Assembly (NCBI RefSeq): GCF_022605165.1
Contig: NC_063068.1
Coordinates: 5,890,001-5,954,000, forward strand
Length of the DNA stretch: 64,000 nt
Source: Purpureocillium takamizusanense
Taxonomy: Eukaryota > Ascomycota > Sordariomycetes > Hypocreales > Ophiocordycipitaceae
Reading direction: 5' to 3'
Part shown: positions 10,679-21,898 of the stretch, one piece after another
How the letters are laid out: each line of letters opens with the position of its first letter
Numbering within the stretch: the first letter of the stretch is position 1
The notes under the pieces: model-generated
Databases searched by the model: none
Seen by the model: the letters and a program-made list of their open reading frames with translations, nothing else
What the model was told of the DNA's origin: nothing
Translations under genes and position numbers: made by a program

Positions 10679-11340
10679 GGCGTTGAGCTGGTCCGAGTCT
10701 CATTTGTTGCGTGTCTGTCTGTCTGAGAGCGGGCCGACGCTCCGCACGCTTCCGCGGCAACGGCAGGAAGGAAGTAAACTCTATCGTGTACAATAGTGAG
10801 AAGCCTGTATGTAGCAGCATACCGACATTCTTTTCTGATGCAAGCAAACGGGCGGTGTCGCGAGCGTGGTGGAACGACGCCGTGCCCAGATCGCTGCAGG
10901 TGTTGGCGCCCAGCGGATGAGCACATCCATCTATCTGCACGGGCTGGATCCATACCTGGTTGAGCCCCTGCAGCCACTGCAGCCCACCGGACCATTGCCG
11001 CGTTGCCCCGTCAACCCGCCCGGCAACAGCGTTGGGGTGCAGCGTCGCCTCCACTGAGCATTAGCACAGCAAGCACTATACTATTGCAGTGCCAAGTACC
11101 TCCCAGTGCCTACAAAACCACCACCCACGCTCCGACGCTACTGACGCGCTTGTCGTAAAGGTCCCTGTTCCCAACCCTGCCGCGTCTTGCCATCTATACC
11201 TAATTCCTGCCCTGTCCGCCTCAGTCAACAAGAGCCCCTCACCTTCCACCTCACCTCACCTCACCTCATCCCGCCGCGCAGAGCTCCAGTGTCCAAATTA
11301 TCGTCCCTATCATCGAACACAGTCAGGATCGCCTACCGCG
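10679..11340. other. Intergenic, cox19 to LIM gene
   Basis: This holds the 3' end of cox19 and the promoter and leader of the LIM gene. A CACCT repeat (about 11243-11271) lies 70-100 bp before the ATG. The LIM frame is open upstream to 11089 but without an ATG. No separate gene is seen. Confidence 0.4.
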
Positions 11341-13743
11341 ATGAGGAAGGCGGCTGATACAAAGACACGACGGGCCTCGCCCCCGTCGGCGTCGTACATG
11401 TCCAATGACCAATTTGGTACGGGTCCACGACGAGCCTCGCCAGCTTCGCAAGACTTACCAGCTCTCACAGCAAGTTATCTCTCTGACCTCCGCGCCAACC
11501 GCACGACACGGCCTGGAGGAGCACGGCCGTTGCCGTCCCAGCTTAGCCGTGCCAGCACGGGGCGCTATAGCCTGGGTGCATCCGTCCAAGATGCTGCCGG
11601 TATCAACGAGACCAGCCACCAACGCACACCTTCGCAGGCCCCGAGCGTTGCCGGTGCCAGCATACGTTCCCGTCTCTCCACGTCAAGCGGCCTTGATTAC
11701 TACCCGACGACACCAACCGTCCCGCTGAAGCCGTCCGACGTAGTGCCCACGAGAACATACATGGAACGTGGCCAGAGATGGATGGAAAAGGAGGAGGCCG
11801 TTTCTCTGCGAGATGCCATGGAAGAGCTGGATATCCGCAGCGGTGCACAGGACGGTGCTGGCTCCGGCTCCGGCTCTGACGATGAGACAAGAATCTACAA
11901 CGCCGCTCTCGATGAAGCTGCCGAGCTCGTCTGGCAGCACCAGAATGGGGTCGTCCCACGACCTCCCGACGGGCCATATCGCTATAGGCCGCATCTTAGA
12001 AAGGACAGCTATGCGCATGCCCGTACGGCCAGCATCGGTGCAAATTCAGACGACATCGCCCCCAGTGGCCTCCGCCGGGATGTGGGCTCGCGTTCAGTCT
12101 CTGGCAGCTCCACTGGTAGCGACGGCTCCTTGCACGCGCCCCGCCATTCCCTCGACTCAAACCGGTCCTCAGGCAACAGAAAGCAGAAGCCTTACGGGAG
12201 CATTGGTGCCCACAATCGCCGCACGAGTCTTAAGAGGAACATAAGTGGCGAAGTGGAGCGGCCCTTCTCGGGTGACCAGATCTGGGAGGAACCTGAGGCA
12301 TCAGGTGGCTGCGATGTTGTTGCGAACGGCCGAGCGTCGCCAAACAAGCTGAGCCAGATGCCCCCGAATCCTGTCAGCTACTCACAATTTCTCCCATCCC
12401 GGGACGCGGCCGGGCAGGTCAAGCCGCTCAATCAAGTCGACATATACCGAAACCCCCCATCACAGTCTCGAAACCCTCAATACACGAGAAATACCCCTTC
12501 GCCGGGGCCCGGACCGTCTCCCGACCCCTCGGTGCCCCGCAAGAACGGCATGGAAGTCCGCGGTGATGACATCCGCGCGGCCACCAGTAGGCGTCTCAAG
12601 GATCGCAGCTCCAAGCTCCCGGAGCCGACCGCCGTCAGCGACAGTCCGGGGCGGCCCATTGTAAGCTTTGATGCGAACTGGAAAGCCCCGGAGGAGTCCG
12701 CTGATAACAAAACAGCCCAAGCCTCAACAGGCGAGACCCAAGGCCGTGCCGGTAGGCCTATGGGTATCCCTACTATCGCTGTGGAAGAGGAAGCTCCGCG
12801 CTCACAGCAAGCGGCATGGCCGAGCGTTCCGTCAATCGCTGTAGCGGGCCCCGATGATGGACCCAGTATCTCTGTGCCATCGATCAACGTTCCCAGCATT
12901 GCTGTGGATGAACCGAGCAGTGTCCCGGTAATTGTGACACCAGATGACAAGCCAGAGGGAAACAAGACACGTCCGCTGCCTCAGCCAAGAGCTGCTGGGC
13001 CGAGGGCCCGCGGCCTTCAGCGACCTCGCGGACATTGGTCGCCAGCACCGGGTGCAATGGCCCGTTCAACAGCGGCGTGTCACGAGTGTGGGTTTCCGAT
13101 CGAGGGGCGGTTCGTGGCACTCGCGGGGTCGAAGGAGCGTTTCCACCCCCAGTGCTTCAGCTGCTTTATGTGTGGCACGGGCCTCGAGGCCATGGAGATC
13201 AGCCACGAGCCCGAGCACCTCCGTATGGAGAGGCTGGAGAGGATCCGTCGCCGCGCGGCGGGGGAGCGGTTGGAGGAAACGCCGGGGATGACGGAAGTGG
13301 AGGACGGGGACGAGCGGCTGCGCTTCTACTGCCACCTCGACTGGCACGAGCTCTTCGCGCCGCGGTGCAAGCACTGCAAGACGCCCATCATCGGCGAGCA
13401 CATTGTCGCCCTCGGGGAGCACTGGCACTATGGGCACTTTTTCTGCGCCGAGTGCGGTGATCCCTTCGAGCACGGCATGACGCACATCGAGAAGGACGGC
13501 TACGCCTGGTGCATCAACTGCCAGACCAAGCGCACGGAGCGGCGAGCTCCCAAGTGCAAGAAGTGCAAGGTGGCCGTCATCGGGCAGTACATCCAGGCGC
13601 TGGGCGGGGAGTGGCACGAGCACTGCTTCCGGTGCGCCGAGTGCCAGGGGGGGTTCGACGACGGGCAGATATTCCCCAAGGAGGTGCGCGGGAGGATGGT
13701 GGTGCTCTGCACAACGTGTCGCACGCGGGAACTCAAGGCATGA
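11341..13743 (+). CDS. Three-LIM-domain protein (paxillin/Pxl1-like architecture)
   Basis: The first ATG in this long frame is at 11341, giving an intronless 800-residue protein. Residues 1 to about 570 are Ser/Pro/Arg-rich and probably disordered; near 470-540 there are repeated short IAV/PSI motifs. From residue 580 three LIM zinc domains follow: CHECG..HPQCFSCFMC, CKHCKTPIIGEHIVALG..HFFCAEC and CKKCKVAVIGQYIQALG..HCFRCAEC. Long disordered N-terminus plus C-terminal LIM domains is the layout of fungal paxillin-like proteins, which act at actin structures, septa and polarity sites. This cellular role is inference from architecture; orthology to Pxl1 is not proven. Confidence 0.88.
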   Translation: MRKAADTKTRRASPPSASYMSNDQFGTGPRRASPASQDLPALTASYLSDLRANRTTRPGGARPLPSQLSRASTGRYSLGASVQDAAGINETSHQRTPSQAPSVAGASIRSRLSTSSGLDYYPTTPTVPLKPSDVVPTRTYMERGQRWMEKEEAVSLRDAMEELDIRSGAQDGAGSGSGSDDETRIYNAALDEAAELVWQHQNGVVPRPPDGPYRYRPHLRKDSYAHARTASIGANSDDIAPSGLRRDVGSRSVSGSSTGSDGSLHAPRHSLDSNRSSGNRKQKPYGSIGAHNRRTSLKRNISGEVERPFSGDQIWEEPEASGGCDVVANGRASPNKLSQMPPNPVSYSQFLPSRDAAGQVKPLNQVDIYRNPPSQSRNPQYTRNTPSPGPGPSPDPSVPRKNGMEVRGDDIRAATSRRLKDRSSKLPEPTAVSDSPGRPIVSFDANWKAPEESADNKTAQASTGETQGRAGRPMGIPTIAVEEEAPRSQQAAWPSVPSIAVAGPDDGPSISVPSINVPSIAVDEPSSVPVIVTPDDKPEGNKTRPLPQPRAAGPRARGLQRPRGHWSPAPGAMARSTAACHECGFPIEGRFVALAGSKERFHPQCFSCFMCGTGLEAMEISHEPEHLRMERLERIRRRAAGERLEETPGMTEVEDGDERLRFYCHLDWHELFAPRCKHCKTPIIGEHIVALGEHWHYGHFFCAECGDPFEHGMTHIEKDGYAWCINCQTKRTERRAPKCKKCKVAVIGQYIQALGGEWHEHCFRCAECQGGFDDGQIFPKEVRGRMVVLCTTCRTRELKA

Positions 13744-14181
13744 TTGCATGTGTTACTTGACTTATGGGACCAGGATCACGTTTGGCGTCGTCTTTTTTGA
13801 TTTTTGCTCTTTGTATATGTAGCATGTTGGGTTACGGTCTGCATATACGATGAATGGTATCACGATTTGCTCGGTCGACGGACGCGTTGCACCCATGGAG
13901 CAGAATAAGTCCTTGCGAGGTGCATCGACAAATCATGAAGAACAGAGGTTCTCGATTTTTCAAGTCATGAACTTCGTCTGTAAATTAACCCGCAAAATCC
14001 AGCCTGCCACCGTTCTACCCTTTTCTCAGCGCAAAAACAAGCCTACGGGGCCGTCTTTGGTCTTGCACAACATGCAGAGGAAAGAGAGGGACCGTCCATC
14101 GTAGAAGATATTGTCCGCGCCGTCAAACGCCAGTGTGTAAACCATGTGTGTGTGTATGCGTGAGCGCAGCCTGCTCACTTC
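13744..14181. other. Convergent intergenic region
   Basis: This lies between the stop codons of the LIM gene and the SUMO gene. A short GTGTGT/CTCACT stretch lies near 14143-14179. No gene is seen. Confidence 0.4.
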
Positions 14182-14653
14182 TTACAACGCAGGGGCGCCG
14201 CCGACCTGTTCCTGGTGCACCTCGAGCGTGTCGCCGTCGGCCATTTCGAGCTGTTCGGGTTGCGTCAGTCCATCGATTCGGCGCAACACGTGTTGGGTAT
14301 TCTAGAAGGAGGGAGGGCGGATAGGTGCGAGAGGGCAAGAGGAAGGCAGGGTCGGGAAAGAGGAGCCGATGAAAGGATAGAGCGAGAGAGGGGAAGGGGG
14401 TGAGGAAACGTACAGCATCGGGCGTGTCTGTGGGCTGGACTCGCGAGCCGTCGAAGAGGAACCGCACCGAGGTGATGGTCTTGCCCTGGCGATCACACCA
14501 GGCGTTCATGAGCTTCTCGAGCTTGGTGCCACGCTTGATCTTAAAGAAGACCTCGTTGTTATTGTCCGTGACCTTGATGTTGAGGTGCTCGGAGCCGGCA
14601 GGCGCGTCCTGCTGCTGGTCGGGCGAGGGAACGCCGTCGTTTTCGGCCGACAT
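14182..14653 (-). CDS. smt3: Ubiquitin-like modifier SUMO (Smt3)
   Basis: Exon 1 is 14414-14653 (80 codons) and exon 2 is 14182-14250; the intron is 14251-14413 (163 nt). The 102-residue precursor has the SUMO beta-grasp core: LNIKVTDNNNEVFFKIKRGT, CDRQGKTITSVRFLFDGSR, then LEMADGDTLEVHQEQVGG. The mature C-terminus would be Gly97-Gly98, with an APAL tail removed by a Ulp-type protease. Family role: post-translational modifier conjugated to lysines by E1 Aos1-Uba2 and E2 Ubc9; nuclear functions in transcription, DNA repair and septin regulation. The acceptor at 14251 restores the normal TPDA-LEMADG junction. A second CTAG acceptor 51 nt earlier is also in frame and stop-free. Confidence 0.95.
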
Positions 14654-16034
14654 TGCGTCTGGACGGTGCGGTTTGGGAGGAGGTGCGGTTTTTGGTTTTC
14701 TCGGATCCGGGTCAAGTCGTGTGCGGGTGGCGGGATGTCACGCTCAATGAGGGTGATGACGAGGACAGGTTCGAGGAGGTGGGAGGACGATGCGCGCGCG
14801 CGCGTGTGTCTCGCGGAGAGGAGACGACAGAGCGTTGCGCCGGGCGTCGGGCGGGCAGAGGCGGGAGACGAGAGGGTCGTAACGCGAGAGCGACGACGAG
14901 GCGAAGGTGGCCGGGTGGTGGACGAGGTTTTGCAGGAGGTGAGTTGAGAAAGAGTGCGACGGACGGGGAGGTTTTGGCTCAGTCAACGACCCGAGCCGGT
15001 CTGGATGGGGGTGGGAACGGAAGGAGACAGAAGGTGGGGAGTGCGAATGGTGATTGGCTGCTGCGCGACCGCAGGGCAGAATGGATGGGATGGATGGAGG
15101 GGAGGAGGGATGATGAACCCGATCAAGCGCGCGGTGGGTGAGTGGGAGACTTTTCAGCGGTGCCCTGATATATGTGAAGGTACCAAGTGCGTAGTACCTT
15201 ATGTATGTTCTACGGCAACCACTTCCTCCCCAGGCGGAGCAGCAGTCAGTGTAGATGCACGGCTGTACGAATAGATACAATACAGGACACACTGACCGGG
15301 GCGTTTGTTGCGACGAGTTCATTCATGTTAGTTGAGGTTGATGACGATATGCAGGTGCCCGCCCGCGGCGCCGTGAACTTGGTGCACCTCAGTCAGTGCC
15401 GTTTCCCCCGTTGATGACGGCTGCGGCCTTGCTCTGGGAGCAATACTAGGCAGCGAGTTTGAACGTGGAAGCTCATGGAAGCGGCTTGCAGATGTATCTC
15501 GTGCTGGGCCAGCAGCACACCTATTGACACCTGTCTGCTTGGACTTGTTGGAGGCCTTCCTCTTCCCCATAAACTGCTGTGCGCAGTGGCCGTATCCCTC
15601 CAGCACGCTCCATCCTCCAGCTGGGCGATGGGGGCGCCCTACGTCGCGGGCGGTCCCCTCAACTGAGGTAGGTGTGCACCACAGCACGCCCCAGTGCAGG
15701 TGGTGCAGTGCACAGCACTAACAGCCCGCCCACAAGAAGCACCTGCACCAACCAGAGGTACCTATCTCGGGTTGTGTGTGCCCCAGACATACAACCAAGG
15801 GGCATGACATGACATCAACACACATACAACGTTAGGTAGTACTTACGTATCGTGCTCGACGCTCAACCAGAGGCCGTTCCTTGAGGCACGCTGCACAGCC
15901 AAGGCACCTTGACAGGCACCTTCGCCCTCTTTGACACCGGCAAGGCTTGCCAACAGATCACGGGCCGAGGTCGCAAAGTCACAGACAATGGTTCGTCACC
16001 AACAAGCCCTCAAACACAGGCGTCCACTCTCACC
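14654..16034. promoter_or_regulatory. Divergent intergenic region, SUMO / cmc4
   Basis: This 1.4 kb region contains the promoters of the minus-strand SUMO gene and the plus-strand cmc4 gene. GGTACC/GTACCT elements occur at about 15179-15201 and 15759-15768, with TAGGTAGTACTTACGTA near 15834-15850. Frames here are GC-driven and no supportable gene is seen. Confidence 0.4.
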
Positions 16035-16432
16035 ATGACCAACCAGGCCCAATCATCACCGAAAAACGACGTTGACGCGAAGCCGCCCTGCCATCCCCGT
16101 GCTGTGAGAAGCATCTGCCCATTGATCCGTCCCGACATGTGCTGACATCAGATGGGGACGCCAGTGCGCCATCCAAGGTGCGCAACATCCGCCGAGGCGG
16201 CAGACCTGACGAGGTAGTCAAGACACATCCCAGGACTGAACGACTGACTGGCTCTACAGACTGCTTGACGCGAAACAACTACAATGAGGCCAAGTGCCAG
16301 GACGCCGTCAAGGCGCTCTACGAGTGCTGCAACGCCTTTTACGAACGCTACGGCGACGATGCAAGCACGCCCAGCTGTCCCAAGCCCAGCCTGCTGCGTC
16401 TCAAGATGAAGCAGCAGAGTGAAGGCAAATAG
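16035..16432 (+). CDS. cmc4: Cx9C motif-containing mitochondrial protein Cmc4
   Basis: Three exons (16035-16103, 16165-16177, 16260-16432) make an 84-residue protein. The middle exon is only 13 nt and encodes the CAIQ step. Twin CX9C motifs are C19-x9-C29 (CHPRACAIQDC) and C40-x9-C50 (CQDAVKALYEC). They are followed by a CNAFYERYGDDASTPSCPKP tail, which is characteristic of Cmc4 in fungi. Family role: small mitochondrial intermembrane-space protein imported via Mia40; its exact function is not well defined. The start is the ATG that begins MTNQAQSSPKND. The next upstream ATG (15988) is out of frame. Confidence 0.93.
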
Positions 16433-17343
16433 ACAAACCAGCATAGACAAGAAGCTAGCCGTGTAATAATAGGCAGCCCTCGATATCCCTCCATGAAACA
16501 CCCCGGTGTTGGAACATCAGTAGGCATGTACCGCTCTCCGTGTTGCGTCCGCCGGCATCGCGTGAGCTTGGGCAACTGAAATGAAGAGCACCGAATCTTT
16601 CTTCTAGGCGATCATTGAGCGCGCAAAGAGGCCCTCGTGGGACCTGAACAAGTATTGAAACGTCTTGTTCCGAGACTCTAATATGAATGCCGATGACATT
16701 ATGAAGAAGAAGAAGAAGAAGAGAAAAAAGACGAAGCGAGACCAGCGAAAAATTGCACCACCTCATGCAGGCCCGCAGCGGGCGGTGCGGTGACGGTTTG
16801 TTGCATATCGCTGTATGCGCGCACCCTTGCCTTGTACCTCCCGTTTTGGTGCCTTTGGCGGGTACCTCTGGACTATCCGGGAGCTCAAGCCACCGCACGC
16901 GCAGCCACCTTTACCCGACAGGTGGGTGCTGGGACAGCGGCTGTGGCACTTGGTATTCTTGCCCGTAAAGAAAGCTCAACAAGCGCGCCGTCGCTCGCTC
17001 TGCACCAAAAAACAGTGCTCGCCCCGGGACATCACTTCACCACCACCTGGCCCATCACGAATACCTGACTCGGGCCAGCTTTTCCGCAAACACAGACGAG
17101 TGCAGCAGCTGTGGTACGAGTGGCATCTCAGCATCGGGCCGAAACACTCTGCCGTGTTGATTTTGGCCGGCATTTGGGCACGCAGAGGGCGTCCCAGCTC
17201 CTGCCAAAGCCACGACTTGAACGGCCCAGCCTCGCCGGCAGCTTCTCCAATCCGCCCTGTCGCCTCGTCAGCCGTTCACACGCGGAGCATTCAATCTATA
17301 GGCTTTGCGCGAGGAGCTCGCCCTTTCGGTCGCTTCTGGCGCC
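16433..17343. other. Intergenic, cmc4 to nup84
   Basis: This tandem spacer carries a GAA-repeat patch near 16709-16727 and the promoter of nup84. No gene is seen. Confidence 0.4.
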
Positions 17344-20248
17344 ATGGAGCCGGAAAAGGACGACAACAAGACGCCCGGCATCGTGCCGGGGCCCGAGGTC
17401 GAAGAGTTCGCCAACGCCCTCGACAGCTGCTTGGCTCCTGGGTTGAGCGTGGCCGAAAAGCGGGCGCGCGTCCTGGACCTCCCCCGCAAGTATCACGAGA
17501 ACGCGATTCGAAGGTTGATACAAACGACGCCGAAGCGCACGCGAGATGGCCAGGGCGATGTTGACATGGACGCCTTTGAGCCCGTCCCCGCCATCATAGA
17601 CCCCGCGGACCTCAAAAAGACGGAGCAGTTGGAAAAGGAGGTGCAGACGTGGGACCTGGTCCGGAGGCTGCTGCCATTGAGGTATCCCGAATCTCGCTCG
17701 CCGCAGAAACAGTCATTCTTTTCGTCTGCGCATCCAATAAACCCGACGCCTGCGCGCTCCCTCCAAGATTTCGTCGACACCGACCCTATACTGAAGGAGC
17801 GGCATGCTGTGATTCAGTGGCTCCAGACAAACGCGTCGACCGGCCCCGATATCGATGAGCTGGCGCGGGAGCTGCAGGAAAACGCCGAGAGGGGGGACAT
17901 CATCGCCCACGGATGGCTACACACTCGATCTACGATCAAGCACCGCAAGCGTCTGACGGCGTGGCCGCATCTTCTGGAGCGCCAGTCCTCCAACGTTGGC
18001 GGCTCACATCTCAATGCGGACGGTGCGCCGCTCGTCACCAACCTCGATCCCGACGCCACCACGAGACAGGGCCGCAAGCTTGAGCCTCAAGACGACTACT
18101 TTGAGCGGGCTATCTGGCTGGGCTGCTTTGAGCACCTCCGCCGGGGCAGCAAGCTGGACACTATCCGCGATTGGTGCCAGGAACGGACGGAGATGTGGAG
18201 GGCGGTATCCATGTCCGGCCTGCTACTCCCCGTCGACAGTAGAGAGTCACTGGCCGACGCGCCGCCTGCGTCGATTGTTCTGTGGAGGCGCATGTGCCTG
18301 AGCTTAGCCCGCAATGGCGGCGCTGATGACTATGAGCGCGCCGTGTACGGTCTGCTGGCCGGAGATATCTCAAGCGTTGAGAAGGTGGCCGAAACCTGGG
18401 ACGACTTCGTGTTTGCAAGCTACAACGCACTGCTGCGAACACAGCTTGACAGCTTTCTGTTGGGACAGTGCCCGCCAGACGTGGCATCCGGCATAACACA
18501 GTCATTCCCGTCATTCGACGCGCTACACTTCCACGGCGACCTCGATGGCCTCGAAAGACGACTGATTGTGTCTTTGGAGTCTAAGTCTGCCACAATGGAG
18601 GAAGCCCTGGAGCCCAACAAGGCTCTACAGGCTTCGCTGATCGCCAATGACGTCGACCGCCACCTGTACGAGCAGGCATTGGTGATGACCGACGACGCGA
18701 ACAGGCATCAGCGGTCGCTTCTTCTTCCTCGGATCCTGTCTGATGGGACCAACATCACGCCGAACAAGTACTTTGGGCTCGACCAACACGACGGCCTCAG
18801 GATTGTGGCCCACATCTACGTGCTTGTCGCACTAGTGCGCCACTTTGATGCACTGGAGGGACACACGCCGGACATTACGACCAGCACCCAGTGGCACTAT
18901 AGCCAAGAGAGCATCCTGGCGGCCTACACCGAGTATCTTGGGCAGGCCAAGTTGGATGAGCTCATCCCCTTGTACTGCTCGATCCTCGCACCCCCTAGGC
19001 GGTTTGAGGTTCTGAGCTGGAACATGATACACGAGCAGGACCCGAATAGGCGTGTGACGCAGCTCAAGCTCATCAAGCGCGTCGGCATCGACGTCCTCCA
19101 ATTCGTCGAGACGCTGGCCAAACTCGTTTTCGAGGACCTCGGCGACCGTAGCGGCGGCGAGTCGCCCACGGAGCCGTTCAGCATCCTGATGGACGGCCCC
19201 CCCACGGCTCGACAGGGACGTGGTATCAAGGCTGACTTCTTTGGTGACGATGAAGCAGCGATTAGTATCAAGGAGGAGCATGCCGTTCGATCACTGGAGT
19301 GGCTGCTCCAAGTCCAGGTTGCGTGGCCTGAGGTCCTTCGCATCGGCGTTCAAGTGTATAAGCACTTCTTCAGTACGTTTGATTCTGGGTGGGCTATTGT
19401 TGAGTGGTGTAGTGAGCTGACATGTGCGGATAGAACGGACGCATTTGCTTGCGGCGCGAAAGCTGATGGAGCGAGTGCAATTTGACTCGATCCTCCAGAA
19501 CGTCACCGACCAGGAGGTTACAGACTGGGCAATGCTTGACGACATCGACTTCTGGGCGCAGCAGCTCGAGGAGAACGGGATAACAACGGCGACTCCTGAA
19601 GAAGTTATGACGAACGCGCGCAACTACCGCGAGCTTGAGTGCCTCGCCAAGGCTCTTGATGGCCTCGAGACCCTTGGCTCGTTGATTGAGCTCTCCACTG
19701 AGTACGTACGCGTGTCAAGGAACTCCGAAGTTGATGCTAACCCAAGGAACCATCTAGGGCGCCGAGCGGAGATCAGCCCAAGTTTTGGAGCGGGGTCGGT
19801 GACGCCGTCAGGGTGATGAAGGAGAGAATGGAGCCCCTGCTGGGAGGGTGGCTTTTGGCGAGCATCGAGGGTACGTGACAGTCTTATTTTGGTGGTGTTC
19901 ACTACTGACGATACGGCAGATGGCGACGAGGAGCTGGCAGAACTGAGGCAGGCCTACTTGCCGGAAACAATACTGGGCTTCGTAAGCGGCCTGCACTACG
20001 CCGGGACCGGCCTCTCGCGGGACCACCTGCTCGAGACCATGGAGCTGGCGACCATTGTGGCAGAGCGGAACTCGGATCTGACGGGCGTCTTCGTCAAGGC
20101 GGGCAGGATGACGGAGTTGGTGGAGGCGTTTGCAGCCTGCAGCAAGGCGCTGGCCGTGGCGACGGGAGAGAAGAGGGCGACGGGCTCGAGCAGCAAGAAG
20201 CTGCGGTCAATGGGCTGGTCGCGGGACTTGTGGGCCATCAAACAGTGA
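17344..20248 (+). CDS. nup84: Nucleoporin Nup84/Nup107
   Basis: Four exons (17344-19372, 19434-19701, 19758-19870, 19920-20248) give 912 residues. The all-helical protein matches the Nup84/Nup107 family. Visible markers are DYFERAIWLGCFEHLRRG, DLDATT-type acidic linkers, and the C-terminus LRSMGWSRDLWAIK. Family role: scaffold of the Y-shaped Nup84 (Nup107-160) complex of the nuclear pore, at the nuclear envelope, needed for mRNA export and pore assembly. The long first exon carries most of the protein; the last three introns have GTACGT-type donors. The ATG at 17344 is the first in frame. Confidence 0.93.
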
Positions 20249-20832
20249 TTGCGGTGGCGGGCATCAGTTGCGACTTTGTGTTTGATTCTGTGTACAATGT
20301 CATGTCATGGCACGGGCGAAGGGGTGCGCAGGGGGCGTTTTGAGCCATGCGAGAACAGGGAACGGGAGCCGGCGGGTGCGCATGCAGTGGACGAGATAGA
20401 TACCCACGCGCGCAAATAGACCGGGTGAAGTCATAAAAATCTGCTGTTGGAGCATGCGTGCGTGTCTAGATGCTGGTGACGGATGGAACCACACTGCCCA
20501 GGCCGGGGCACAATGTCGTCGCCCTCGGTGAAGCCACCCGGGAGCCGGTCAGCGGATTCAATCCCCCCACAATTTTTGCGGCGCCGGGACTGACGTTGAT
20601 ATACGTACCCGCACCGCGCAAGCTCCCGTCAAGCTCCCCACCACCATCGTCAACTCCAACCGACCCTCTCTTTTACTGCTACGTAACTACCTACCTCGCA
20701 TCCTCCTTCATCCTCGCTCCACCAACAAACGACCGACCGACTGAAATTCATTATACACGTGCCGGCCGCCGCCGCAGCCGCCGACCACGTAACCGCGATT
20801 CCCTCCCGGCAAAACACACAATCCGCAACGCC
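20249..20832. other. Intergenic, nup84 to vps37
   Basis: This tandem spacer becomes C/T-rich in its right half, as is usual for fungal promoters and leaders. No gene is seen. Confidence 0.4.
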
Positions 20833-21898
20833 ATGGCGAGCTTCCCGCCCGCGCCGCCGCCCAAGCCCGGCAGCCACGAGACGAGCCGCATGGGCACGCC
20901 GTCCAGCGGACCTCCCTTGCCGCCTCCTCCTCCTCTCCTGTCGTCGCAGCAACAACCACAACATCAGCAGCAGCAGGGACAGCAGCAGCAGGGCTACTCG
21001 GCGGCGACGGCGGGTGCGGGTGCGGGTGCGGGTGCAGGTGTGGGGGGCGGCGCGGACGACGGCGGGCTCTTGGGCGACGTGCCGTTCCCGCAGTCGGACG
21101 TCGGGCCGGACCCCGGCGATGGATGGCTGCCGAGCATGCTGCAGGACAAGTCGTGAGAAGACCCCCTTCCTCCCCGTTTTCTCTCTCTCTCTCGTTTTTC
21201 CTCTTACTCCCCATTGTCTGCAAACCAGTCCTTTGTTTCCACTGACCGTGGTGTTGATGGTGGTGGTGGCGGTGGTGCCCCATCATCGATGGAACGTACA
21301 CAGCACCCAAGACCTCGCCGCGCTGCTCGCCTCGCCTCCGCTCCTCAGCGCGCTCACGCACGCGCCGCACACGGCGCACCCCACGCTCGCCGCCTCCCAC
21401 GCCGACCTCGCGCTCGCGCTCGCGCAAAACGCCCGCCTCGCCGCCCACCTCCGGCGCATGGCCGCCCGCCTCGCCCGCCAGCGCTCCGCCACCCAGGCCC
21501 AGCTGCTCGCCACCCACGCCCTCGAGCGCCAGTGGCGCCAGCGCCAGTCCGACATGGACCACGCCCTCGCCCCCTTCTCCCCCGCGGGCCTGTACCAGCG
21601 CCTCGCCCAGGGCCTCCAGGAGCAGGGCAACGTCTGCCTCGCCATGGAGGAGAGCTTCCTCGAAGGCGGAGGAGGAGGAGGAGGAGGAGACCACATCGCC
21701 GCCGACGCCGGTACTACTACTACCACTGCCGGTATAGCCGGCGCGCGTGGTGCCGACGCCGCTGCTGGCGGGGGCCAGGCGTCGGAGCGCGAGGTGGCGG
21801 ACTGGGTGCGCAGGTATAGGGAGGCAAAAGTCGAGTACTACTTGCGGCAGGAGAGAAAGGAGAGGTGGGATGAGGGCCGCGTGGGAGGCTGGAGGTGA
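20833..21898 (+). CDS. vps37: ESCRT-I subunit Vps37 (Mod_r domain)
   Basis: Exon 1 is 20833-21152, the intron is 21153-21303 (151 nt, CT-rich), and exon 2 is 21304-21898; the product is 304 residues. The N-terminal 106 residues are disordered: Pro-rich, Gln-rich and an Ala-Gly repeat. Exon 2 encodes a helical Mod_r-type domain beginning STQDLAALLASPPLLSALTH, with a conserved pattern of Ala/Leu/Arg heptads. Family role: Vps37 joins Vps23 and Vps28 in ESCRT-I, which sorts ubiquitinated cargo into multivesicular endosomes. A Gly8 run and Thr6 run near residues 220-245 are low-complexity insertions. The assignment rests on the domain pattern and order. Confidence 0.8.

Noticed and set aside
14302..14413. 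Using the upstream CTAG acceptor as the normal SUMO splice site
   Set aside because: It would insert 17 residues into the conserved TPDA-LEMADG junction; the downstream CAG acceptor has a CTGAC branch site and restores the family sequence.
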